Below are positions 43,527 to 51,715 of a stretch of DNA of 64,000 nt, in pieces (position 1 is the first letter of the stretch; each line of letters starts with the position of its first letter). Under the pieces are notes generated by a model. The model was given only the letters and a program-made list of their open reading frames with translations, did not search any database and was not told the DNA's origin. The position numbers were made by a program, and so were the translations under genes. Source of the DNA: Rhodospirillaceae bacterium (lineage in GTDB: Bacteria; Pseudomonadota; Alphaproteobacteria; TMED109); the NCBI GenBank assembly GCA_902615805.1, contig CACMQH010000002.1:38318-102317 (forward strand). Direction: 5' to 3'.

Positions 43527-43561
43527 CTATTATAAATAAAATAGAATAAAGGTTTTGTGTA

Positions 43562-44023
43562 TTAATTTTTAAGTGATTCTTCTGACTTTTCTACTATTAC
43601 ATTGATTTCTTTAAAAACTTCAGGGTGCAAAACAATTTTAACTTGAAATTCACCAACATTTTTAATAATAGACTTTACAATAACATCTTTAGCACTGACT
43701 TCAATATCATCAACTTTTATTTCTTTAGCAATATCTCTAGCAGTAACAGAGCCAAATAGTGCACCTTGCTCGCTTGCTTCTCTGATAATATTTATGGTAT
43801 TGGGTACTTTTTTTAGCTTTACTGTAGCAGTTTTAATTTTTTCATCATTAATCTTAACTAGCTCTTCTCTTTTTTGTTCAAAAATCTTTTTATTTTCCTC
43901 AGAGGCTCTTATTGCTTTTTTGTTAGGTATAAGATAATTTCTAGCAAAACCATCTTTAACTTTAACCTCTTGTCCTATATTCCCTAATTTAGATATCTTC
44001 TCCAGTAAAATGACGCTTATCAT
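43562..44023 (-). CDS. rplI: 50S ribosomal protein bL9
   Basis: A 153-residue protein with the L9 N-terminal signature [30 protein letters not shown], a long connecting helix and a C-terminal domain containing [13 protein letters not shown]. Its GTTGs in the family-standard order follow rpsR, with which the start overlaps by 4 bp. A DUF2232 membrane-protein gene, often located between rpsR and rplI in alphaproteobacteria, is absent. Confidence 0.96.
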   Translation of the reverse strand: MISVILLEKISKLGNIGQEVKVKDGFARNYLIPNKKAIRASEENKKIFEQKREELVKINDEKIKTATVKLKKVPNTINIIREASEQGALFGSVTARDIAKEIKVDDIEVSAKDVIVKSIIKNVGEFQVKIVLHPEVFKEINVIVEKSEESLKN

Positions 44024-44292
44024 CTCATTTTTCCTACATGTGAGATTAATGCTAATGTCCTAGCCTTCTTGATTGCTTTAGATAATAATCTTTGTTTGGA
44101 TGTAGACACAAAACTAATTCTACTAGGCATAATTTTACCTTTTTCTGAGATATACTTTTCTAACAGTTTGACATTTTTATAGTCAATTTTTGGAGAATTT
44201 TTATTGCTAAATGGGCAAGTCTTGTACTTTTTTGTAAAAAGCTGATTCTTAGTATTATTATTTTTTCTGCTATTTTCTCTGCTATTTCGCAT
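44020..44292 (-). CDS. rpsR: 30S ribosomal protein bS18
   Basis: The 90-residue protein ends with the S18 core: [34 protein letters not shown] and [18 protein letters not shown]. The first 25 residues are a basic, Asn-rich extension ([17 protein letters not shown]). It starts 2 bp after rpsF and overlaps rplI by 4 bp, the standard ribosomal protein group. Confidence 0.94.
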   Translation of the reverse strand: MRNSRENSRKNNNTKNQLFTKKYKTCPFSNKNSPKIDYKNVKLLEKYISEKGKIMPSRISFVSTSKQRLLSKAIKKARTLALISHVGKMR

Positions 44293-44294
44293 AT

Positions 44295-44678
44295 TTAACT
44301 CTCACTAGTTTCTAGACTAACTTCATTAGCATAATTTTCAGCATTTTCTTTTTCAATTTTATACTTCATTATAGGTGTGGGCTCAGAAGGAATACTATCA
44401 GCTTTAGATGTGAGAAATCTTATTATATTTTCATCTATCCTAAAATTTCTTTCTAGTTCACTTACGGTTTCTTTTTCACCATTAAATACAATCATATAAT
44501 AATAACCTTTTTTATAATTTTGTATTTTGTAAGCAAGATTTCTTAACCCCCAATTTTCTTTATACTCGATTATTGCCTTGTTGAGCTTCAAAAGGTTTTC
44601 ATATTTTTCTTCAAGATCTTTCAACGCTTTATTATCTAGATCCTGCTTTACTATATATATGGTTTCATATAATTGCAT
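44295..44678 (-). CDS. rpsF: 30S ribosomal protein bS6
   Basis: A 127-residue protein with the S6 fold pattern [43 protein letters not shown] and [16 protein letters not shown]. The C-terminal tail is acidic. It heads the rpsF-rpsR-rplI-dnaB-alr-cvpA-purF series on the reverse strand and is divergent from fabD; the 104 bp between hold both promoters. Confidence 0.96.
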   Translation of the reverse strand: MQLYETIYIVKQDLDNKALKDLEEKYENLLKLNKAIIEYKENWGLRNLAYKIQNYKKGYYYMIVFNGEKETVSELERNFRIDENIIRFLTSKADSIPSEPTPIMKYKIEKENAENYANEVSLETSES

Positions 44679-44782
44679 AATTATACTTTATTACATTAAA
44701 ACTTGAAATATAGTAAAATTTGAGCTACTTGCAAGTTTTATTTTATATTTTATAGTATTATTTAAACGGTTAAAGGTATGTT

Positions 44783-45733
44783 ATGATAAAAAGTTTAATT
44801 TTTCCAGGACAAGGCTCACAAAAAATAGGGATGGGTAAAGAGTTTTTTGATAATTTTCAAATTGCAAAAGAAGTATTTCAAAATGTTGATAATTGCTTAT
44901 CACAACATTTATCAAAATTAATATTTGATGGTCCTTTAGATGAATTAACTTTAACTGAAAATGCGCAACCAGCAATTATGACAGTATCTATTGCCATTTT
45001 AGAAGTATTAAAGAGAGAGTTTGGATTTAATTTAGGAGAATCAAGGTTTTGTGCTGGACATTCTTTAGGTGAATACACAGCATTGGCTGCAACTGATTGT
45101 CTAAGCTTAAGTGAAGTAGCATTATTATTAAAAAAAAGAGGGAAAAGTATGCAGAATGCTTTACCTAAGGGAAAAGGTGCTATGGCTGCTTTAATAGGTT
45201 TAGAAATCAATGAGGTTAAGAAACTTATTGCTGAAATATCTAAAAACTTAGTCTGTGAAATAGCTAATTATAATTCAATTAACCAAATAGTGATATCTGG
45301 TGATAGTGAAGCAATTGATTTCATTGTAGATAAAGCAAAAGAAAAAAAAATTAAAGCAATAAAACTATTAGTAAGTGCACCATTTCATTGTAAATATATG
45401 TTAGAAACTTCTAATCAGTTAAAAAAATCTTTTGATAAATTAATTTTTAAAAATCCTATTATACCTATAGTTTTAAATTATTCTGCAAGACCATATGAAG
45501 ATTTAAAAGACTTAAAGAATTCTTTAGTCAAACAAACATTTTCAACAGTAAGGTGGTATGAAAGCTTAAGTTTTATGGTAAAGGAGGATACAGGTATATT
45601 TTTGGAGATTGGAAATGGCAGTACATTATCAAATATGATAAAGCGAATGAAATTTAAAAAAGAATTTAGTGCTATATCTTTATCTTCAATAAAACAAATA
45701 GAGAATTTTATGGAGAATAATAATGCAAGTTAA
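44783..45733 (+). CDS. fabD: Malonyl-CoA:ACP transacylase
   Basis: Loads malonate onto ACP for fatty-acid synthesis. The 316-residue protein starts SLIFPGQGSQKIGMGKEF and has the nucleophile motif GHSLGEYTAL (about 92-101), the arginine region LLLKKRGKSMQNA and the histidine in SAPFHCKYM. First gene of a fab operon (fabD-fabG-acpP-fabF), overlapping fabG by 11 bp. Confidence 0.96.
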   Translation: MIKSLIFPGQGSQKIGMGKEFFDNFQIAKEVFQNVDNCLSQHLSKLIFDGPLDELTLTENAQPAIMTVSIAILEVLKREFGFNLGESRFCAGHSLGEYTALAATDCLSLSEVALLLKKRGKSMQNALPKGKGAMAALIGLEINEVKKLIAEISKNLVCEIANYNSINQIVISGDSEAIDFIVDKAKEKKIKAIKLLVSAPFHCKYMLETSNQLKKSFDKLIFKNPIIPIVLNYSARPYEDLKDLKNSLVKQTFSTVRWYESLSFMVKEDTGIFLEIGNGSTLSNMIKRMKFKKEFSAISLSSIKQIENFMENNNAS

Positions 45734-46463
45734 AATACAAAATCAAAATATACTTATCACTGGTGCTACAGGGGGAATAGGAAGATCGATAGTAAAAAGT
45801 TTTGATGGAGATAATAATAATTTATTAATTATTGGAACAAATGAAAATAAACTAAATGCACTTTCGCAAGAATTAAAAAGTAGTACAAAATACTTAGCTT
45901 GTGATTTTAGTGACTATAGAAATGTAAAAAAAATAACAACTAAGATCAATGAAGAGCTTGATAATAAAATTGATATTCTAATAAATAATGCAGGTATTAC
46001 TAAAGACAACTTGACTTTAAGAATGAGAGAAGAAGAGTGGAATAGTGTAATTAACCTTAATTTAAACACTACTTTCTTTTTAACTAAAGAAATATTAAAG
46101 TTTATGGTAAAAAATAGATTTGGTAGAATAATAAATATTTCTTCGGTAGTAGGTTCTTCTGGTAACATAGGGCAGGCTAATTATGCTGCTTCTAAAGCAG
46201 GCTTAGAAGGAATGACTAAATCTATTGCACTTGAAGTAGCTAATAGAGGAATCACAGCTAATTGTATTGCTCCTGGCTTTATTAAAACAGCAATGACCTC
46301 GGATATACTAGAAAAGAATGAAGAAAAAATTATAAATAATATCCCCATTAAAAGGATTGGAGTGCCTGATGATATATCTAGTTTGACTAAATTCTTAGCA
46401 AGTGATAAAGCTAGTTATATTACAGGGCAAACTTTTCATGTTAATGGTGGAATGCTTATGTAA
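45723..46463 (+). CDS. fabG: 3-oxoacyl-ACP reductase
   Basis: NADPH-dependent SDR that reduces 3-oxoacyl-ACP. The 246 residues have ITGATGGIGRS, INNAGITKDNL, NISSVVGSSG with the catalytic Ser, and ANYAASKAGLEGM with Tyr and Lys. The end is YITGQTFHVNGGMLM, standard for FabG. The position between fabD and acpP removes doubt about which SDR it is. Confidence 0.97.
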   Translation: MQVKIQNQNILITGATGGIGRSIVKSFDGDNNNLLIIGTNENKLNALSQELKSSTKYLACDFSDYRNVKKITTKINEELDNKIDILINNAGITKDNLTLRMREEEWNSVINLNLNTTFFLTKEILKFMVKNRFGRIINISSVVGSSGNIGQANYAASKAGLEGMTKSIALEVANRGITANCIAPGFIKTAMTSDILEKNEEKIINNIPIKRIGVPDDISSLTKFLASDKASYITGQTFHVNGGMLM

Positions 46464-46535
46464 TATGAAAGTATAAAGTACTTGCAAAATTTAAAAAATA
46501 ATTATAGTTATCTAATCTAAAAGAAAGGGATTAAA

Positions 46536-46769
46536 ATGAGTGACATATCAGAAAGAGTTAAAAAAATTGTAATTGAACATTTAGGAGTTGACGAAGATAA
46601 GGTTACAGAAACTGCTTCATTTATAGATGACCTAGGAGCGGATAGCTTAGATACAGTTGAATTAGTAATGGCATTTGAAGAAGAATTTAGCTGTGAGATA
46701 CCTGATGACATTGCTGAAAAAATTGTTACAGTTAAGGATGCTATAGCGTATATAGAAGAAAATATATAG
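46536..46769 (+). CDS. acpP: Acyl carrier protein
   Basis: A 77-residue acidic helical protein with the phosphopantetheine attachment site [19 protein letters not shown] (Ser37). A strong ribosome site (AAAGGGA) precedes ATG 46536. The 72-bp gap after fabG may hold an extra promoter, as is usual for this highly expressed gene. Confidence 0.98.
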   Translation: MSDISERVKKIVIEHLGVDEDKVTETASFIDDLGADSLDTVELVMAFEEEFSCEIPDDIAEKIVTVKDAIAYIEENI

Positions 46770-46800
46770 GTAATAATAGTAGGAAAATGCGTAGGTAATA

Positions 46801-48063
46801 ATGAACAGGGTAGTGGTAACTGGAATTGGTATGGTCAGCCCATTAGCTTCTAATGTAAATGACACTTGGAATCAGTTATTACAATCTAAGTCTGGTATTA
46901 ATAGAATTACCTCTTTTAATACTGACGATCTAAACGTTAAAATCGCTGGTCAAATTCCAAGCAGTGAAGAACAGTTTGGATTTAATGCAGATACTTTTGT
47001 AGAACCTAAAGATCAAAGAAAAATTGATGACTTTATTTTATATGCAATAGCAGCCGCAGACCAAGCTATTGAGGACTCCGACATAGGTAAGTTAGATGAA
47101 GAAACCTCTAAAAAAGCAGGAGTTTTAATAGGTTCTGGAATAGGTGGTTTGCAGTCTATAGCTAAAGCTAATGAAACATTAACTGAAAAAGGGCCGAAAA
47201 GAATGAGTCCTTTTTTTATACCTTCTTGTTTAATTAATTTAGCCTCTGGACAAATATCAATTAAACATAATCTAAAAGGACCAAATCACTCTGTAGTTAC
47301 GGCTTGTTCAACTGGAGCACATGCAATAGGAGATGCAGCTAGAATAATTAAATCAGGAGAGGCTGATATTATGGTAGCTGGAGGCTCTGAGGCAGCAGTG
47401 TGTAGATTAGGTGTAGCTGGATTTGCTGCAGCAAGAGCACTATCTACTAATTTTAATGATTTTCCTGAAAAGGCTTCAAGGCCTTGGGATAAGAGAAGAG
47501 ATGGCTTTGTAATGGGTGAAGGTTCAGGAGTAGTAGTATTAGAAAATTATGAAAGTGCAAAAAAAAGGGGGGCAAAGATTTATTCTGAAATACTGGGTTA
47601 TGGCTTATCGGGAGATGCTTATCATATCACTGCTCCAGCATCAGACGGTAACGGAGGATATAGGTGTATGGAAGCAGCGCTTAAAAATGGTAAAATTAAT
47701 ATAGATGAGGTAAATTATATTAATGCTCATGGTACTTCTACTCCACTAGGAGACGAGATAGAGTTAAACTCTGTTTCTAAATTATTTTCTAATAATATCA
47801 AAGAAATAAGTATGAGTTCAACTAAGTCATCTATTGGACATTTGTTGGGGGCAGCGGGAGCAGTGGAAGCGATTTTTTGTATTTTGTCTACTTATCATAA
47901 TATTGTCCCACCTACTTTGAATCTAGAAGAACCTTGTCAGGACCCTCTAGAAATAGATTTAGTCCCTAATCACGCTAAAGATAAAAAAGTTAATATAGCC
48001 TTATCAAACTCATTTGGTTTTGGAGGCACAAATGCTTCTATAGTTGTTGGGAAAGTGAAATGA
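46801..48063 (+). CDS. fabF: 3-oxoacyl-ACP synthase II
   Basis: Chain-elongating condensing enzyme. The 420 residues have VVVTGIGMVSPL, the nucleophile VVTACSTGAHAIGDA (Cys169) and the two histidines in NAHGTSTPLGD and SSIGHLLGAAGAVE. The end is NSFGFGGTNAS. The start lies 31 bp after acpP. The stop overlaps the ATG of mltG (AAATGA). Confidence 0.97.
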   Translation: MNRVVVTGIGMVSPLASNVNDTWNQLLQSKSGINRITSFNTDDLNVKIAGQIPSSEEQFGFNADTFVEPKDQRKIDDFILYAIAAADQAIEDSDIGKLDEETSKKAGVLIGSGIGGLQSIAKANETLTEKGPKRMSPFFIPSCLINLASGQISIKHNLKGPNHSVVTACSTGAHAIGDAARIIKSGEADIMVAGGSEAAVCRLGVAGFAAARALSTNFNDFPEKASRPWDKRRDGFVMGEGSGVVVLENYESAKKRGAKIYSEILGYGLSGDAYHITAPASDGNGGYRCMEAALKNGKINIDEVNYINAHGTSTPLGDEIELNSVSKLFSNNIKEISMSSTKSSIGHLLGAAGAVEAIFCILSTYHNIVPPTLNLEEPCQDPLEIDLVPNHAKDKKVNIALSNSFGFGGTNASIVVGKVK

Positions 48064-49027
48064 AAGTAAAGCACTTACTGTTTTTTGTTCTTTTTTTTTT
48101 TTAGGGTTAATCTTTTTTTTCTTCTACTCAATATATTCGAATATAACTATTCCACATAATAAAGTAATATATATTAAACAGGGGCAAACGGTAAATCAAA
48201 TAGTAAATACTCTAAAAAATGAAAGTTTAATTAAAAGCTATTTTTTGTTCAAGGTATTACTAAAACTAACTGGTAATGATAAAAAAATTCAGTATGGTGA
48301 ATATTCTTTCCAGGGAAAAACTTCAAAAATAGACATAGTAGAAAAATTAATAAGCGGAAATTATTATTATCGCAAGCTTACAATACCTGAATGTAGTTCA
48401 ATCAAAGAAACTTTGGATATAATAAATAATAATACCTTTTTAATAGGAAATATTTCTACTGCACCCGCTGAAGGAACAATTTTTCCAGATACATACTTTT
48501 TTCAAAGAGATGATGATAAAAATTTAATACTTTCAAGAATGCAAAAAAAAATGGATGAAGTAGTTGCTTCTATATGGAGGAATGATAATGACCTACTTCA
48601 ATCTAAGGAAGATTTAATTAATCTTGCTTCCTTGATTGAAGCTGAGGCAAAGGATAATTTTGAGAAAAATATTATATCAAGTGTTTTTTATAATAGAATT
48701 AAAAAAGATATGAAGTTACAATCTGATCCCACCATTTTGTATTATAAAAACCTAAAAAGAAAAATTAAAACTAGAAAAATTTTTAAGAAGGATTTATTAT
48801 CAGATAATCCATGGAATACATATACAAGAAAGGGATTACCTTTAACAGCAATCTGTAGTCCAGGTATACAAGCTTTAGATGCTGCTATGAATCCAAAAAA
48901 AACAAGTTTTTTATATTTTGTAGCTGATGGCATTGGTGGACATAAGTTTAGTGATAATTATAAAGAACACCTGGCAAATATAAAGTTGTGGAAAGATAAA
49001 ATTAGAGAAACTAATGAAATTAAATAA
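48060..49027 (+). CDS. mltG: Endolytic murein transglycosylase MltG, frameshifted at a run of 12 T
   Basis: MltG cuts nascent glycan strands in the inner membrane. ATG 48060 overlaps the fabF stop. Its frame runs MKVKHLLFFVLFFF and then meets TAG at 48102, directly after 12 consecutive T (48091-48102). One more T would continue into LGLIFFFFYSIYSN and then IPHNKVIYIKQGQTVNQIV, the normal membrane helix and start of the LysM-like part. The frame is then open to the end, with the YceG core: TYFFQRDD, LASLIEAEAKDN, SVFYNRIKKDMKLQSDPT and NTYTRKGLPLTAICSPGIQALDAA. The corrected length is 322 aa. A TTG at 48245 would give a product without the membrane helix. Confidence 0.85.
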
Positions 49028-49649
49028 TAAAATTCAAAGATCTGGAATATTATTCGTTATATCTTCCCCATCAGGTGCGGGTAAAACAACCCTAGCAAGA
49101 AAATTAATAGAAATAGATCCTAACATAGAGTTATCAATTTCTGTAACAACAAGATCTCCAAGAAAATTAGAAAAAAATAAGAAAGATTATATTTTTGTAG
49201 ATGAAAAATCCTTTGGAAAAATGATTAAAGAAGATAAGTTTTTAGAACATGCAGAAGTATTTGGAAATAAATATGGAACACTTAAACAACCTATTATTGA
49301 AAAACTTGAAAAAGGTAAAGATATTCTTTTTGATATTGATTGGCAGGGTACTCAAGAACTAAAAGAAAAAGAATCAAAACATTTAGTTTCAGTTTTTGTA
49401 TTACCACCGTCTACTTTAGAATTAGAAAAACGATTATTAAATAGAGCACAAGATTCTAGAGAAGTAGTTAAAAAAAGAATGTCTGAAGCCACATCAGAAA
49501 TGACACATTGGGCAGAGTATGACTATGTAATAATAAATGATGACTTAGAAGAAACTTTGCAAAAGTTAATTGCTATACTGACTGCTGAGAGATTAAAACG
49601 AAAAAGACAAACAGGCCTTAGTAGTTTTGTTAGAAAAGTTATTTTTTAA
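49014..49649 (+). CDS. gmk: Guanylate kinase
   Basis: Phosphorylates GMP to GDP. The 211-residue protein has the P-loop VISSPSGAGKTTL (about 16-28), SVTTRSPRKLEKNKKDY and FLEHAEVFGNKYGT. It overlaps mltG by 14 bp upstream. Its 3' end overlaps the convergent rsmA 3' end by 11 bp. A yicC gene, normally between mltG and gmk in alphaproteobacteria, is missing. Confidence 0.96.
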   Translation: MKLNNKIQRSGILFVISSPSGAGKTTLARKLIEIDPNIELSISVTTRSPRKLEKNKKDYIFVDEKSFGKMIKEDKFLEHAEVFGNKYGTLKQPIIEKLEKGKDILFDIDWQGTQELKEKESKHLVSVFVLPPSTLELEKRLLNRAQDSREVVKKRMSEATSEMTHWAEYDYVIINDDLEETLQKLIAILTAERLKRKRQTGLSSFVRKVIF

Positions 49650-50466
49650 AATTATATATTAAATTGGCCAATTTACAAAATTCATCTACTGATATTTGCT
49701 CTGGTCTAAGTTTATCTTCAATATTGAGCTTCTTTAGAAAATAAGAAATATTATTAACATTTTTCAAAGAATTTTTAATGCTTTTTCTTCTTTTATTAAA
49801 AGCTAGTTTAGTAAGTTCTTCTAAGCTTTTAAAATTATTTATTATAATTTTTTTTTTTCTCACAAAAGTTAACACGGTACTGCTAACCTTTGGTGTGGGG
49901 TAGAAAATTTTAGCAGGAAGGTTTTGCCTTTTTTTTATATCACATACGGATTGTACTATCACAGATAGTCTTGAGTAATTTTTACTATTTGGCTGGGATA
50001 TTATTCTATCTGCCACCTCTTTTTGAAATGTGAACATTACTTCTTTAATGCCAGCATTAAATGGTAAAACTTTTAATAAAATTTGAGTAGACAAATAATA
50101 GGGTAAATTTGATACGATTTTTGTATTAGTATCAATATTTTTTTCTAAGTTAAAATTTAAAAAGTCATCTATTATTAGACTACTTTCTATATCACTATAT
50201 TCAGTTAAAATATTATTGATAATTTTAAAAAATGATGAATCTTTCTCTATAAGAATTATTTTTTTAGGCTTATTTTTTAAAATTGCTAATGTGAGTCCCC
50301 CTGGCCCTGGTCCAATTTCGATAATATTAAAGTTTTCAATTGGGAGAATATTACTAATAATTTTATTTAAAATATTCTGATCAAAGATGAAGTTTTGACC
50401 TAGGTGTTTTTTAGGAATAATTTTATATTTATTTTTTATATTTTTTAAATTAATTTCTTCAAGCAT
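49639..50466 (-). CDS. rsmA: 16S rRNA A1518/A1519 dimethyltransferase
   Basis: KsgA-type enzyme that dimethylates two adjacent adenines in helix 45 of 16S rRNA. The features are KKHLGQNFIFDQNILNKI, the SAM motif IIEIGPGPGGLTLAIL, and the catalytic NLPYYLSTQIL. I prefer ATG 50466 (275 aa) over a TTG at 50490, which would lie inside surA. It is 4 bp downstream of surA; the pdxA gene that often sits between them is absent. Confidence 0.95.
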   Translation of the reverse strand: MLEEINLKNIKNKYKIIPKKHLGQNFIFDQNILNKIISNILPIENFNIIEIGPGPGGLTLAILKNKPKKIILIEKDSSFFKIINNILTEYSDIESSLIIDDFLNFNLEKNIDTNTKIVSNLPYYLSTQILLKVLPFNAGIKEVMFTFQKEVADRIISQPNSKNYSRLSVIVQSVCDIKKRQNLPAKIFYPTPKVSSTVLTFVRKKKIIINNFKSLEELTKLAFNKRRKSIKNSLKNVNNISYFLKKLNIEDKLRPEQISVDEFCKLANLIYNFKK

Positions 50467-50470
50467 TTTA

Positions 50471-51715
50471 TTATATTGAATTAATTTCAATTAAGGCTCT
50501 TTGCCTTATACTGTTTAACAATAAATTTGCTGAATTATTAATTTTTTCTATTCTTAATTTCTGCGCTATATTTTTTCTAATTTCATCTAGATTGACCGTC
50601 TGTGGTTTATCGCACAGCATTATAGCGTGAATACCTTCTGCAGTAATAATAGTTTTGCTAAGTTTTCCGACTTGTAAATTATCTTCTAGAATTTCAAGAA
50701 ATCTTTTATCTAATGATTCTGAAGAGAGGAGGCCTAAACTACCTCCACTACTACTGACTTCTTTTTTAATAGCTTCTTCTAGTTGAGAGCAATTTTTTAA
50801 ATTTTCTCTTAAATTTGAAATTTTATTTTTAATATCCTGTATTTTGTTTTTATTAGCCTCAGTTTCTTTAAAAAAAATTTGGCTGAGATTATATAAAGTT
50901 TCATTTTCTATTATTTTCTTTGTTTTTCTTTTATCATTTAATAAGTAAATATGTAGACCAGAACTAGTTTTAATAGGCTTACTAATATCTCCAATTTGCA
51001 AGTTTCTAATAGTTTTTATTATCTCTGGATTTAGTGCACTTTCTCTATACCAATTATTAATGTTTAATGCACCGTCTGAAAATTGCTGTGCTAATATAGT
51101 AAAGTTTGCAGAGTCTACTTTATTATATATTGAGTAAATTTTATCTTCTGAAGTATTTTCTAAGTTATTGGAAGTATGAGATATAAAGATTTCTGATATA
51201 TTATATTCTACTTCTCCAGAACTCTTAATAAAATTTTGTAAAGCTTCTTCTGTTTGTTTATTAGATATTGAAATATTATTAGCTATCGTATAGGAAATAA
51301 TCTTATTCCACAGTAATTGTACTCTTATTTGGTTATATATGACGATTTCAGGAATATTTTTTTTTCTAAAGTTTTCTATTAAAGAATCTTTGGGTAGTTT
51401 TAGTCTTTGCTCTAATCTACTTATTTCAGAATAAACTTCTGCACTAGAGATCAATATTCCATATTTTTCTGCTTCCTGGATCTTCAAGTTCTCATCTATT
51501 AAAAGATTTAATATTTGTTGTCTAATTTGTTTTCTAAACTTAATTTCATTTGGAATATTTGATATTTCAATGGCTAGGTTTAACCTATATTCTAGATCCA
51601 TATTTGTAATTATTTGATTATTTATCTTTGCTACAATTTCAATTTTAGTAGCATAAAGATTATTAAAAGTAATAAAAATAAATAAAAATAATAAGTGAGT
51701 AATTTTTTTTTTCAT
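50471..51715 (-). CDS. surA: Periplasmic chaperone/peptidyl-prolyl isomerase SurA
   Basis: A 414-residue exported protein: signal peptide (about 1-22), SurA N-terminal helical domain (IEIVAKINNQIITNMDLEYRL), then parvulin-like domains. The first rotamase domain is around EVEYNISEIFISH to GLHIYLLNDKRK, and the second has SGGSLGLLSSESLDKRF and GIHAIMLCDK. SurA guides outer-membrane proteins to BAM. It is directly downstream of lptD, whose product is a SurA client. Confidence 0.92.
   Translation of the reverse strand: MKKKITHLLFLFIFITFNNLYATKIEIVAKINNQIITNMDLEYRLNLAIEISNIPNEIKFRKQIRQQILNLLIDENLKIQEAEKYGILISSAEVYSEISRLEQRLKLPKDSLIENFRKKNIPEIVIYNQIRVQLLWNKIISYTIANNISISNKQTEEALQNFIKSSGEVEYNISEIFISHTSNNLENTSEDKIYSIYNKVDSANFTILAQQFSDGALNINNWYRESALNPEIIKTIRNLQIGDISKPIKTSSGLHIYLLNDKRKTKKIIENETLYNLSQIFFKETEANKNKIQDIKNKISNLRENLKNCSQLEEAIKKEVSSSGGSLGLLSSESLDKRFLEILEDNLQVGKLSKTIITAEGIHAIMLCDKPQTVNLDEIRKNIAQKLRIEKINNSANLLLNSIRQRALIEINSI

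Noticed and set aside
43394..43561. Replication origin call
   Set aside because: Only two DnaA boxes and no clear unwinding element or skew evidence in one window; promoter control of dnaB is simpler.
48245..49027. mltG starting at TTG 48245
   Set aside because: This would omit the membrane helix and first conserved segment, which are present upstream in the same frame up to the T run.
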